Positions 23,285 through 34,583 of a DNA stretch of 64,000 nt are shown here, piece after piece (position 1 is the first letter of the stretch; each line of letters starts with the position of its first letter). Made by a program: the position numbers and the translations under genes. Where the stretch lies: positions 907,811,571 to 907,875,570 of the forward strand of contig NC_056744.1 of assembly GCF_019279795.1 (NCBI RefSeq). Reading direction: 5' to 3'. Source of the stretch: Protopterus annectens. Its lineage: Eukaryota; Chordata; Ceratodontiformes; Protopteridae. The notes under the pieces were generated by a model, which did no database searches, had not been told where the DNA came from, and saw nothing but the letters and a program-made list of their open reading frames with translations.

Positions 23285-23440
23285 GTTGTCCAGTATCTCG
23301 CCTTTCAGTCTTGCTGTTTGGGTTCGAAGCCGAAACCTCGGCTCCGACTCAGCCTATACTAAAGCTCGAGAGTTTCTACTGGCTCGAGGCTGAGTCCTAT
23401 CCCATGGTGCTTGGCGGCTATTCCCCAGATCTCATTTGAG
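23285..23440. repeat. DIRS-B left inverted terminal repeat
   Basis: It is the reverse complement of 31,085-31,226 with scattered differences. Shared blocks include ACTAAAGCTCGAGAG, GGCTGAGTCCTATCCCATGG and CGGCTATTCCCCAGAT. The terminal GTT is the triplet typical of DIRS ends. Confidence 0.8.
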
Positions 23441-23639
23441 AAAGAAGGTTCCCATGATATGTTCAATATCCAAAAGGATAATATCTGAAAACATATTGTC
23501 ATAAAGATTAACAAGAAAAGGCAGGAAGGGAATCAGACCTTATCTGCCAATTTCTGAGAAAGAAATTCCTCTAGATACTCCAGGAGGGGGATGGCTGGGA
23601 GGGAAGCAAGACTGAAGGCAAGACATGGAACGTTATGGT

Positions 23640-23720
23640 GAGTACATAACTTTCTTTATGTTATGTTATGTTGTCCCATCTCGCCTTCATTCTTGCTGTT
23701 TGGGACAGAGTTCCCAGCAC
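23640..23720. repeat. DIRS-B internal complementary region candidate
   Basis: TGTTGTCCCATCTCGCC followed by TTCATTCTTGCTGTTTGGGA at about 23,668-23,706 repeats the first 40 bp of the element ends. DIRS elements are thought to use such an internal copy to join their ends into a circle. The assignment is by position and similarity. Confidence 0.55.
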
Positions 23721-23799
23721 CTTTTTCTTGGGTGGCTCAAGGGAATAAACTCCTCAGGACAGTGGAACCAAAGGATGCCCTGTTCTGGGAAGGTTCCTA

Positions 23800-24170
23800 T
23801 CAGCATTTCGAATGTTGAAAACACTGAATTTAATTTAATCGAACTGAAATGTTTGAAATCTCAGAAAAGCGAAGTGACGGAACATCGATTTCTTTCCCAG
23901 GGAAAGAAATCAGTGGGCTGTCATTGGGGTTTGCTATTTCCTCTACTGTGGTGCGGTCTCGGAGTTGGTATATTTAAGTAGGAGTGTGTGTGGGGGCAAA
24001 GCCCCCCACTTCTGTCAGTGTTTAAAGTATTGAGATTTTTTTTTTTTCACGGAACACTGATTTCTTTCCCTGGGAAAGAAACAGATGTTCCGTCAGTTAG
24101 CTGTTTTAAGATTTCGAATATTTCAGTTCGATTAAATTGCATTCAGCATTTTCAGCATTCGATATGCTGA
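23800..24170. mobile_element. foldback MITE with long inverted arms, TA flanks
   Basis: Arms of about 130 bp face each other: left TCAGCATTTCGAATG... TTTAATCGAACTGAAAT ... TTTCTTTCCCAGGGAAAG, right the reverse complement with a few changes. TA flanks both sides (23,798-23,799 and 24,171-24,172), as in Tc1/mariner-type elements. The central loop contains GGGGGCAAAGCCCCCC. Non-coding. It is inserted in the 3' part of DIRS-B and abuts the recombinase region. Confidence 0.75.
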
Positions 24171-24179
24171 TATAGACCC

Positions 24180-25250
24180 TTCCAGGAGGCCACATCTACT
24201 TTGTAATGGGTAATAAAGGTTTGAGGGTTAACCCATGTAGCAGCAGCACAAATTGAATCCAGTGGAAGTCTGGATTGAAAGGCAGTGGAGGTAGATACCG
24301 CTCTAGTTAAATGCCCTTTGATTTTCCTTGGTGGTTCCTTATTGTGGGAATCATAAACATATGTGATGGTTTCAGTAAGCCATTTGGACAAAGTAACTTT
24401 TGAGATTGCCAAACCTTTTTTATTTTCTGAATAGGAGACAACAATTGGTCTGACTTTCTAAATTCTTTGGTTCTATGCAAGTAAAAACGCAAAAGTCTAT
24501 GAACATCCAAACTGGTGGAGATTAAACTCTGCCTTATTGCCAGAGTTTGGAAAAAACACTGGTAATTCTATAGTTTGGTTTAAATTGGCTTGAGAACAAA
24601 CTTTCGGCAAGAAGGAAGGAAGGATTTGTTCTAAAGGAAATTCTATCTTTGTGGAAGATCAAATAAGGTGGACGGATAAACAAGGCTTGCAACTCGGATA
24701 CTCTCCTGGCTGAAGTAATTGCTGTCAGGAAGTGTGTTTTCTAAGATAAAAATTTTAAATGAACAAGATTATGCTGGTTCAAAAGGGAGCAGAATCAAAT
24801 ATGCTAATACTAGACTGAGGTCCCAAGGAGTAGGAGGTTCTCTGAAGGGAGGTCTTAACAGAAAGGTACCCTTGAGGAAGGCTTTGCATAGGCTATGAGA
24901 CATTAGACTAGATCCTGATTCTCCCACATGATAATTAGAAATGGCAGCTAATTGAACTCAAATAGTGGCTGCCGCTGCCCCTTGATTAAAGTTTTCTGTT
25001 AGAAATTCCAGGATTACAGGTATAGATGCTGTAAAAGGATCTATATGTCTTTTGTCAACCCAACAAGAGAACCTCTTCCATTTGCTTGCATAGAGATTCC
25101 TAGTTATCTGCTTGTGCGAGGAGACTAGAATGTGATGAACTGCAGGAGACAATTCCAGATGCCAGTGGAAGTGGAGCAGCCAAGCTGTCAGCTTGAGGGT
25201 GTGGCGTGCAGGATGGAGCGTTCCTGGCTGATGCGTTAGAAGATCCAGCA
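24180..25250 (-). pseudogene. DIRS-B tyrosine recombinase region
   Basis: The tyrosine recombinase integrates the circular DNA form of the element. The N-terminal part near 25,250-24,980 has ITRNLYASKWKRFSCWV. The C-terminal part near 24,410-24,180 has GHLTRAVSTSTAFQSRL and SICAAATWVNPQTFITHYKV, the HxxR and AAxW...TFxxHY pattern of DIRS recombinases. It is broken and is described as a fossil. Confidence 0.8.
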
Positions 25251-25645
25251 CTGGGTCCAGGATCCATGGGTCCCCCTGAAGGTAGGGCCAAAGGAAGGGG
25301 AACCAAATCTGACAAGGCCAGTATGGAGCAATGAGAATTAACTTGCGACAACAGCTTTGCTTTCTGTATGACCTTTGGAATCAAGGGAAACGGGGGAAAG
25401 GTATAAAGAAGACCCAAGGGCCAATCGTGAACCAGTGCATCCCTCGGTGACTCTCCTGGAGGGGAGATTAGGGCAAAGTAGTTGCTGCATTTGGAATTGA
25501 AGGGAGTGGCAAAAAGGTCACAGCAAGGCTGGCCCCACAACTTCCTGACTGAGGGATCACTCGTGAGGCATGATCGCTCAGCTTAGCCTGTCTGCTATAA
25601 TGTTGGATTTCCCTAGGACATGAGTTGCTGTCAGAAGGCGTTGAG

Positions 25646-25660
25646 AAGATATCACCCATT
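25646..25660 (+). repeat. 15-bp target-site duplication, left
   Basis: AAGATATCACCCATT occurs here and at 26,670-26,684, directly bordering the palindromic insert. Without the insert and one copy of the 15-mer, the flanking DIRS-B sequence is continuous. Confidence 0.9.
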
Positions 25661-25993
25661 ATTAACATGTGACTAAATAAACCAGATACCAAAATAAAAA
25701 AAGCAGAAAACTGCAAAACTTATGGATACACTCAATTAGTTGAAATAAGGAACACTTTAATAATGAAGTTTAAGCGCTTTCATCTCCAAGGGAGACTTCA
25801 TCAGAAATGAAAACAGAACTACTCAATAACATTTAAATACTAAAAATGTCATGACATCACAATCAATGAATTTAAAGAAATATAGTCATACAATTTCGTA
25901 AAATTCAAACCAATATAAACTTCAATATGATAAAAATTCTATGATTCACATAACATGATGCAATACTACACAACTATTAAATTCATATAAAAA

Positions 25994-26037
<44 letters not shown>

Positions 26038-26300
26038 TATATTATATCTTCATAAAATGCATCAATATGTATATAAAGTGCATCAACTTGTTCCTATAAC
26101 ATGTATATCTAATTAAATTAAATTGTATATCAAATTCACACTGTATAAGGAATAAAAATGAAATTACATTCTATTAGCTCTTTCCAACAACATAGGTGCC
26201 AAAGATACATAGTCATTTAAACCTGGTGTAAACATAGCTGCCTATGTATCTTTGGAATAAGTTGATGCAGTTTATATACATATTGATGCATTTTATGAAG

Positions 26301-26356
<56 letters not shown>

Positions 26357-26669
26357 CACTTTTTATATGAATTTAATAGTTGTGTAGTATTGCATCATAT
26401 TATGTGAAACATAGAATTTTTATCATATTGAAGTTTATATTGGTTTGAATTTTACGAAATATTATGACTATATTTCTTTAAATTCGTTGATTGTGATGTC
26501 ATGACATTTTTAGTATTTAAATGTTATTAATTGAGTAGTTCTGTTTTCATTTCTGATGAAGTCTCCCTTGGAGATGAAAGCGCTTAAATGTTATTATTAA
26601 AGTGTTCCTCATTTCAACTAATTGAGTGTATCCATAAGTTTTGCACAGTTTTCGGCTTATTTTTTTGTT
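25661..26669. mobile_element. 1,009-bp palindromic insert, Penelope-like terminal sequence with hammerhead-like cores
   Basis: The insert is almost one large palindrome. The left arm (25,690-26,095) and right arm (26,250-26,650) are reverse complements over about 400 bp, including (TA)n runs at 25,995-26,033 and 26,307-26,350. A loop of about 150 bp lies between. Each arm contains CTGATGA (26,553-26,559; complement at 25,798-25,804), a 6-bp stem and GAAA (26,576-26,579), then GCGCTT that can pair with AAGTGT downstream (26,600-26,605). This is the catalytic core order of a hammerhead ribozyme, a motif known in Penelope-like element ends. GAAAGCGCTTAA is shared with the Penelope-like element at 50.2 kb. 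It has no coding region. The class assignment is inference. Confidence 0.6.
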
Positions 26670-26689
26670 AAGATATCACCCATTGCCAC

Positions 26690-27760
26690 ACTCTCTGGGC
26701 CTCTCAATACAGAGGGTAGGATCTGGTTCCCCCCATTTGTTGATGTACCATACCACCGACATATTGTCTGTCTGAATTTCAATAGTCCCCGTTGGAAGAG
26801 AGTCCTGAAGTGCTTGCAACGCCAGAAGCACAGCTCTCATTTCTAAAACATTGATATGCAAATGGTACTCATGATCTTTTCAAAACTCCTTGGACCGTCT
26901 GTCCCAGATAATGCCCCCCCCCTATCTGGGACGTGTCTGTGGTTACTGTAGCGATAGCTTGAGGAAGTACAAACAGTCCGCCCATTGTTACCTGAGTGGA
27001 CTGAACCCACCAAAGTAGTCCTCCTTGCAAGAGTGAGTTATGAAAATTTTGTGAGACATGGGTAACTCCTACATGGACCAATGGGCGAAGAGTAGCCACT
27101 GCAATATTCTCATATGAAGTCGTACCATGGGTAGTAGTGTTATCGCCGCTGCCATAGAGCCTAGGACTTTCAGCACAAATCTTGCCTGTACTCTGTTCTT
27201 GTTGAGTACAATAAATTACTTGACTGCGTAACGTCTGTATCCTTTCTTGAGGTAACTTTGCCAGCATGTCGTAAATCTGCACCAATGAATGTAATATGCT
27301 GTGATGGCAACAAAGCAGATTTTTCTGTATTTATAGTAATGCCTAGTCTTGAGAAGAGATGGATGGTGTAGTCTCTTGCTTTGATCAGTAGTTGCTTGGT
27401 GATGGCAGTTAGGAGCCAGTCATTTAAGTATGGAAACACCTGGAATCCCTAGCATCTCAGATGAGCCATAACTACTGCCATGCATTTGGTAAACACCCTG
27501 GGGGCTGTGATGAGTCCAAAGGGCAGAGCTCTGAAATGATAATCACTGGCTCCCAGACAGAAGCATAGAAATCTTCTTGAGCGCCTCTCCATCTTTATGT
27601 AGTAGTACGTGTCGTGAAGATCTAATGAGCACATCCAATTGTCTTTTCACAGAAACGGGGGTATAGACTGCAGTGTTACCATCCGGAATTTTGACTTTTT
27701 CACCTATATTTTTTGGAACTAAAAAGAACCTTGAGTAAATTCCAGATCCTAGTTGGTCTA
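26690..27760 (-). pseudogene. DIRS-B reverse transcriptase and RNase H region
   Basis: RT motifs run from GIYSRFFLVPK near 27,740 through SLDLHDTYYYIKM near 27,625 and FRALPFGLITAPRVFTKCM near 27,525 to YLNDWLL near 27,430, where YLDDWLL would be usual. RNase H follows near 26,860-26,690 (HINVLEMRAVLLALQAL, IQTDNMSVVWYINKWG). The recombinase-proximal end is interrupted by the palindromic insert. Fossil. Confidence 0.8.
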
Positions 27761-28939
27761 CGGGGACTTCTTGGAGGACTCTTTTTTTTCCTAGCAACTT
27801 TTGTATTTCTAGTGTTGCTTGATCCCTTTGACCGGGTGGAATGTCTGGGATAGACTTTGGTGGCTGAGGTGTACATTGGAAGGGGATGCTGTATCCTCTG
27901 GATATAATGGACTGTACCCATTTGTCTTGAGTTAATTTCAGCCAAGCTTCTGGGTACAGTGATATTCTCCCCACAACTGCCTCCAGAGGTGGACAGGTAG
28001 ACCTCCTTTCAGGAGTGCTGGAACGGCCTTCCAGAGGATGCATCTCTGTCACCCTGGTTTTGCGGACCCCCTCTGCCACGTGGACGGCGTCTTCCATTGT
28101 TTCTAACTCTGCCCCTGGGGGAAAGATCACCAGGAGTGTCAGATAAGGCTCCTTTGGATTTATGGAACCACATTTTTCTGCCCTTTTGACCTTTAGGATA
28201 AGGTCTGGTAGGGGCGGAAAAATGGACTCAAACAGCAGACAGAGTCTTACCATCTTGTTGGCTCCTGGTGAGAGTTTCTTTTACTGTAGGCCCGAACAAT
28301 GACGAGCCATCAAAGAGAGTGTCAATAAAAGAAGAACGGAAGGGTTCGGCAAACTCATAAAGGTGCATCCAGGAATGTCTACTAAGAGCTATTCCTGTGC
28401 CTCCTACCTTGCTCACTCCATCAGCTGCATAAGATAAGATATGAGCTGCATGGAGGAGTTAGATATGAAGGCTAAGGTTGCAAGCAGGGTGTTAACCTTA
28501 TCAGATAAGTTCTAGGCTGTAGCACCTTGCAGGGTATGTCCTAGCTCTTTTAGGAGATCCCTCTGAAGTCACGTGAAATGCGACAAATAATTCAGTGACC
28601 ATAAAGTAAAGGCCACTGAGGAGAACATATGCTTCCCATATCAGTCCATTGTACGAGAATCCTTGTACGGTGGATGAACATATACAGAACTTTCAGCTAA
28701 CTCCTTTTTTGTGGCCGCTGCCACCACCATTGCATCTACAAGAACCCCTTTAGTTAAATACTGCCTATCTTCCAGGGCTGTAATGAACTTATTAGGCCTC
28801 CACGGAACGGGGTCCACTGAGTCAGGAGAGTCCCACTCCTTTTTGCTCACCAAACCCAGGAGTGGGTTAAAAGGTGGAGACACCCAAGAGGTGGAGGGGC
28901 GAGAGCCAAATGCCTCCAGGTATACCGACTCACCTTCAC

Positions 28940-29140
28940 AAGGGGAAAGGGACTTCCAGCCACCCCTCTTCAGAAGAGGAAAGGGACTTCCAGCCACCCC
29001 TCTTCAGAAGAGGAAAGGGACTTCCAGCCACCCCTCTTCAGAAGAGGAAAGGGACTTCCAGCCACCCCTCTTCAGAAGAGGAAAGGGACTTCCAGCCACC
29101 CCTCTTCAGAAGAGGAAAGGGACTTCCAGCCACCCCTCTG
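28940..29140 (+). repeat. 34-bp minisatellite, six copies
   Basis: GACTTCCAGCCACCCCTCT recurs exactly every 34 bp (28,951, 28,985, 29,019, 29,053, 29,087, 29,121) and the full units are virtually identical, so the array expanded recently. It lies in the Gag-like region of DIRS-B. Confidence 0.95.
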
Positions 29141-29711
29141 TTTAAGGATCACCAGGATGTCTGAAAAAGAGACATCCTCAGGAGGGTGACCTTGGGGACC
29201 CTTCTGAATCCTTCAAGCCGGTATCAGAAGTGACAGACTCAGGGGAGTCTATGTGCTTCCTCTTACACTGTCTCATCCGAGGGACCTCCTCAGGGGCATA
29301 TTCCGATGAGTTATCGAAAGATGAGGATCCACCCATTGTGGCTTCCTGGGGCACTGGCTCTCTACTCTGTGGGTGATGGAGAGGTAATAAAGAGGTTGAC
29401 ACTGGTTCTTTAGGGAGAAGAGAGACTGGAGCCAAAGGTGGAGCAGACTCAGTTGAGAGCACACTCCGCATCACCTCGACAGCACCGTGGGGTTCTGTGC
29501 CAAAAGAGACTCCAGCCCTGAGTGGCCAGATCATCTCCTCGGCACCAAGGAGGGTGGCTCCGAGGCAGATGTGGGAGCCAAACTCACCTGAGCCGAGGCG
29601 TCAAGTGGGAGAGCTGGTTCCGACAAGGGTCCGACTCGACTCTCCCCCCCTCGGAGCCGACCTGGGAGTGTCGGCCCCCAGGTCCCTCGATGGACGAAAG
29701 CATAGAGAAAA

Positions 29712-30075
29712 CCGGAGCAGACATTGGAGCAGAGATATCAGTAGTGATTACTGGCTCCAGCACAATGGATTTCCATACTCTCTGGCTCCAAACTCTTTCG
29801 AGTTGGAGAAGGAATCGGCATAGTAGAAGGTATGTTGTTGGCTTCAAGATCCGATGGGCTGGGCTTGAGGGAATTTCAGCTAGGGCCTGCATCGAGGAAA
29901 CTGGAGCAGATGGAGCTGAGATATCAGTAGTGATTACTGGCTCTGCCAGTTCCAACACAACGTCCATACTCTACGGCTCCAAACTCATTCGAGTTGGAGG
30001 AGGAATCGGTATAGTAGAAGGTACGTTGTCAGCTCCAAGATCCAAGCTCGAGAGAATTTCAGCTACGGCCCGGAT
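29712..30075 (+). repeat. 188-bp tandem duplication in the Gag-like region
   Basis: GAGATATCAGTAGTGATTAC occurs at about 29,730 and 29,918, and the flanking 188-bp units match with modest divergence. A separate 25-bp duplication (ACCGAGGGAGAACCATGTTT) lies at about 30,275-30,320. Confidence 0.8.
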
Positions 30076-31084
30076 CCAAAGCAACCTCTTCACTACCTGC
30101 TCCACATCATCATCCAATAGCCTGGAGGATCTAGAGGAATGACTGGAAGACTTGTGGCTGCCTGCAACTGACTGTAGTAAAAGGAGACACCGGCACCGAG
30201 CGAACAGGCTCCAAGGATGGTGACCGACTCCTCTTTTGGCTCCACAACGGTTCCAATGAAACAGACTGAACCGAGGGAGAACCATGTTTCTCGGGACCGA
30301 GGGAGAACCATGTTTCTCGTGTCCGACAACTTTTGGAGGCGAAGAAGTATCAAGTTTGGTGCTGCTCGTCGGCTCAGATACTGGAGCCGATGAAGCAGAC
30401 TTTTGAGTAGTCTGATTCTTTTGGTCTGATTTCCTTCGTCCACTTTTAATAAGCCCCTCAATATAAGCGTATTCCTCCTCTCCTGCAAGACCCTGGCACT
30501 AAAACTATGACAAATGGAGCAGGAGTCTTGAAGATGGAGTGGACCCAGACAGTACAAACAACTAGTGTGTCTGTCAGTAATGGACATCTTCTGAGTGCAG
30601 GAATCACATTTCTTGAATCCTGACTTGTGCTCCTTAGCTGGTTCCTTAGACATGCTAGCTATAAAGAAAAAAATTCTCAAAAGTTAGAACTAACTAACTT
30701 TTATAGAAAGAAGACAGCTATCTAAAATAAGTTTTTTTTTTTTTTTTTTATATAAAGAGAAGGAAAGGGAGAAGAAGTCTATAAGTTAAATGACTATCTC
30801 CTCCACTGGAGGAGAAGCCTGTAAGTTAAACAAAGTACTCCTAAAAAGGAAAGAAGGAAGAAAGGGGGCAAGAATCCTCTAATTTAAATGGATTCTTGAG
30901 AAGACAACAAGGCCCAAAGAAAAAGATAGCCGCAAAGTTAAAATTACAAGGTTAGAAAGCCTAAAAAAGCACAAGGCTATTACGACAGAACTAGTAAGCA
31001 AAAACAGCTAACAATTAGAAAGGAAACTATTATAAAATATTACGTTTTTCAAGCCTGAGCCAGTGAAGACAATCCCGAAGCTTC

Positions 31085-31226
31085 AAGCGGCAAAAGGATC
31101 TGGGGAATAGCCGCTATGCACCATGGGATAGGACTCAGCCTCGACCGAGTAGAAGCTCTCGAGCTTTAGTATAGGCCAAGTTGGAGCCAAACCCAAACAG
31201 CAAAAATAAAGGTGAGATGGGGCAAC
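31085..31226. repeat. DIRS-B right inverted terminal repeat
   Basis: It mirrors 23,285-23,440. The sequence just outside (31,227 onward) is DIRS-A coding sequence, which fixes the end. Confidence 0.8.
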
Positions 31227-32830
31227 ATGACAGTTTATTATCCAGAGGAGCATCCATCAACTTAGCCATCAACATCATCAGGTAAAGGTTGAAGCCTAAG
31301 CCAAGAATACCTCCTCATTACTGAGCCAAAAGCAGCAGCTGTAGAAGAGGCATCTGTTGCATCATAACTACATCTGCTAGAATGACAAACTACTTGAGAG
31401 GAACTGCCTAGCAAGGAGAGAGCTCTCAGAGTCTAAAAGATCAGAATAAGACTGCCAAGCCTGAGAAAGAACAGCCAACACAAATCTAGATATATGGGTC
31501 TGATAATTAATTGCCTTAACAGCTAGGGTAGCAGAAGTATAAATTTTCTTACCCAGCCTGTCCAAGGTTCTGCTGTCCTTATCAGAAGGCAGTAACTTAA
31601 AGAAGGAAGCAACTGAGACAGCTTATCACAGGCTACAGACATCAAAGAAGGGTTATCAGCAGGACATTTGAATAAAAAGGAACAATCCTCAGGGCATCCT
31701 ATAAAACCATCAGGCTTCTTGGGAGCAAGCGGAAGAGAATCAGGTGCTTTAGAGGCATTGGGAAAAACATCCAGTAAAGCAGCCAAAGCAGGAGGAATGG
31801 CCATAGATTTAGGAGATTCCATCTGCAGTAACTCATAGTACCTCTTATGGATATCAAGAGAGAGATGTGAGCACAATCCCATCTAAAACATTCCATCATC
31901 CTAGAGATTGTCCCCAAAGGAAATTTCCTCAGAAAGAATATCAGGACTATTAAATTCCTCCTCCTCTGACCCATAGCCCAAAGGAGAAGGAATCCAAGTA
32001 GAACAAGTTAGGGATTCTTTATCAGATTCCAACTCTTCCACAAAAGAATTCAGTTGTCTGGGCCTTTTAAGTGAAGAAGAGGACCAAGGAGGAGCAGGAA
32101 CCAAAACCCCTTGAGGAGGCCTTAAAGACAGTAAAGATTAAACAACCCCCAAGTAAAGACCTGCCACTCACTTTGTGGATGGATCCCTAGAAGCAGAAGA
32201 AGAATGTTTATTTTTTTTGTTTCTTTAAAGGGAACGTCCGCCCCAGAAAACTGAAGGCTTTGACTCAGGGTGGCTTTGACAACCATAGTAGGAACTTCTT
32301 CCTTAAGAAGGATCTGCAGAACCTCCCTTGACCCCTTGGAAACAAATCAACAGTGGTTCCCCCCTGAATGTCCGAAATGGATGCCTGCAAATCCTCACCG
32401 GATGTGCTGCCTGCCAGGTTGCCTGCCTCCAACACAGCTGTGGCAGAGAAATCCGACAACACAGCCAGATGGACAGCGGAATATTCCGGTCTCACCTTTT
32501 GCAACTTCTTTCCTAACAGCTGACCCTTGGGGTGGGAAGTTCCTTCCATTGTATCATTAGCAAGAAACTGGTTCTCAAAATACAATGGACTGGAAGAAAA
32601 CCTACTACGAAGGCTTTTTGGGATGAATGCCTGACAAATCAAACAATACTTATGGTTGTGAAAAGCTCCTAGGCAAAAAAAGGCACTTAATCATGGCAAC
32701 CTTTATGGGGAATCTGTTTCCCACACTGGCATTTACCCTTCATGGATGACAATGACCCCAAACACCACAAAACATTCTAGAAAAAGAACAAAACCCCAGC
32801 TGTGTACTCATCTGTAATGGTGAGGACTTC
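31227..32830 (-). mobile_element. DIRS-A, 5' part (Gag-like region)
   Basis: Minus-strand sequence carries the DIRS first-ORF pattern: a Cys/His cluster near 32,760-32,600 (CFFCLGAFHNHKYCLICQAF), an acidic low-complexity middle, then LGKKIYTSATLAVKAINYQ near 31,560-31,500 and MRRYSWLRLQPLPDDV near 31,300. It ends at 31,227, where DIRS-B begins. The DIRS-A piece ending at 20,544 begins with LFGEQLL, which follows this region in the family. It is broken several times. Confidence 0.8.
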
Positions 32831-32879
32831 AGCAAACAAGAGTAATCACTGGAATACAAAAAAGCAGTAACAATTGCAG

Positions 32880-33830
32880 AAAACAATGTAGGCAAACAGA
32901 CAGATGGTTAGAAACAGCATTCTGACTGTCAGGAACAAAGTCCAAGTTATAAACCAATTTGCTCTTCCTGTCCTAACTTACAATTTTGGAGTGACTGACT
33001 GGCCCCAAAAGGTTTTGGATTGGTCGGACAGAAAAACAAAAAGGATGCGTCATGCTCATCAAATGATTTATAAAATCAGTGTATACCACGTCTATATATT
33101 CCACAATCTGAAGGAGATATGAGCCTCCTCGAAACTGATTACATGTTCAGACCTCCACTCATGGGAGGGCAAACATACTGTATCTGCTGACCTCACAAGA
33201 CCTAAACATGAAAGTTTTGAAGCATGAGGAGAATAAGTCTAAGATGACTTCCCTGCTTACTTTAGCAGACGCATATTGGTGTCAAGCGGGAATAGAAATC
33301 AAACCAAAAGTAGATAAAAATCAGGCAGCAACTGAATGTACCAAAAAACAAAAAAAGAATATAAATTGAAGGATCAGATGAGAAGGCAAGAAATGTGGAA
33401 AGTGCATAAATACAGCTGTCAAGTATAGAAACTCTTGGAACAACCTCATGTTGATCAGGATCGAACACAGAAATGGTCAAGGACATGTAAATTTAAACCA
33501 AGAGACGAAAGTTTAATATCGGCGGTCCAAGATAATGGACTATGTACAAATACTGGTGCCCCAAGAGAGCGGACTATGTACACGTTGGTTTACAAAGTTC
33601 ATCGTGGCACGTGGGAGAAACAGACAAATGTAGGTTTTGTAAAACAGAATTGGAAACAGTTGTACATCTTGTTGCTGGCTGTAATATACCAATAGCAGAA
33701 GGACTGTATCCTGAAATAAATAATAATGTGTCCAGACTGTTGCATTGGGGATTGTTAAACCTTATAATACTGAAGTAGCTGAAAAAACACTATAATACTG
33801 AAGTAGCTGAAAAAACACTGGAAACATGAG
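32880..33830 (+). mobile_element. LINE C-terminal fragment (R2/R4-like, endonuclease type)
   Basis: The frame near 32,904-33,118 has RNKVQVINQFALPVLTYNFG and VTDWPQKVLDWSDRKTKRM, a region that follows the RT in a widespread metazoan LINE group. A helical segment rich in K, E and W follows, and near 33,540-33,720 KCRFCKTELETVVHLVAGC forms a Cys2-His-Cys motif typical of the C-terminus of that group. Several frame changes break it. The clade name is tentative. A 26-bp duplication lies at 33,771-33,822. Confidence 0.6.
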
Positions 33831-34583
33831 GCTCAACGTATATAGAAAATTATGAAGCTTACATCAAATGAGGAGATCACCCATCCAACAGTTCACAAAA
33901 TAGAAGAGAAAAAAAACAGATATACTAGTCCATGAAAAGAAGACAAAAGTAGCAGTGATCACTGAAATTGCTACATCCAGTGATCACAGTGTGTTACGTA
34001 GAGAGAGACGGTCATGAAATATCAGAATTTGCAGGCAGAAATGAGGGTAATGTGGAAGAAGGATACCTAGACAGTTCCAATAGTAGTAGAAGCAACTGGT
34101 CTTATGTAGCTTCCACTGTATTTCATGTAGAAATAATAGAACACCACAAGGTGGAGCTCCTTTTCAGGAATATAAAAGACAATTTCAAAAGTGAAAGAGG
34201 ATTCTTGAAGACTAGCTGAAGGAGGGAAGACAAACACGTAGCTGAAGGAAAAAAGGGCCATGCAGCATGACTGGATTTTCTTTTTTAGTGTTTTGGGACA
34301 GGGAAGTGAAGTAGCAGATTGTGTCAGTCTCTTGCTGAAATCCTGGATATGGTATTTTGGGGAATCAGGAGAGAAGTCTGAAACCAGCAGTTCCATGCCT
34401 GCTATGATTCAGCAAGGAAAGGAGTTCCCTTGGGCCTAGTACCGAGAAGCCATAGAGGATTACCAGAGTTCTGGTAGGTGATTTTCTACTTTTCTCATCA
34501 GAGGAACCACGGCACCTGGTCACTAGGATATTCTCGATGGAGTGGTGAGAGGCTCTGGCCGTCATTTTATATTTTTATAAGAT
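33831..34583. other. unassigned
   Basis: Two overlapping frames on opposite strands (34,067-34,396 and 33,968-34,219) have no family resemblance. This is probably older flank of the Gypsy insertion. Confidence 0.35.

Larger units (their letters stand above)
27761..30660 (-). pseudogene. DIRS-B Gag-like first ORF region
   Basis: It begins near 30,655 with MSKEPAKEHKSGFKKCDSC and HTSCLYCLGPLHLQDSC, a Cys/His cluster seen at the start of DIRS first ORFs and also at the start of DIRS-A. The remainder is low-complexity, serine- and proline-rich, and broken. Two internal tandem repeats (28,940-29,140 and 29,712-30,075) enlarge it. Confidence 0.7.
23285..31226 (-). mobile_element. DIRS-B, second DIRS element, with both inverted terminal repeats
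   Basis: A 7.9-kb DIRS retrotransposon, coding strand minus, 5' end at the right. The left end starts GTTGTCCAGTATCTCGCC and the right end, on the minus strand, GTTGCCCCATCTCACC. Both continue GCTGTTTGGGTT, and about 100 bp further in share CCTATACTAAAGCTCGAGAG and GGCTATTCCCCAGAT. An extra copy of the end sequence at 23,665-23,700 fits the internal complementary region typical of DIRS. Order from 5': Gag-like region, RT, RNase H, tyrosine recombinase. It is broken in about ten places. It carries a foldback MITE and a 1-kb palindromic insert. It splits DIRS-A and is therefore younger than it. Confidence 0.85.

Noticed and set aside
26622-26861. Small plus-strand frame across the insert border as a new gene
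   Set aside because: It runs from the palindromic insert into antisense DIRS sequence by chance.
28711-29164. Two plus-strand frames of 144 and 96 codons with repeated peptide units
   Set aside because: They arise from the 34-bp minisatellite antisense to the DIRS Gag-like region.
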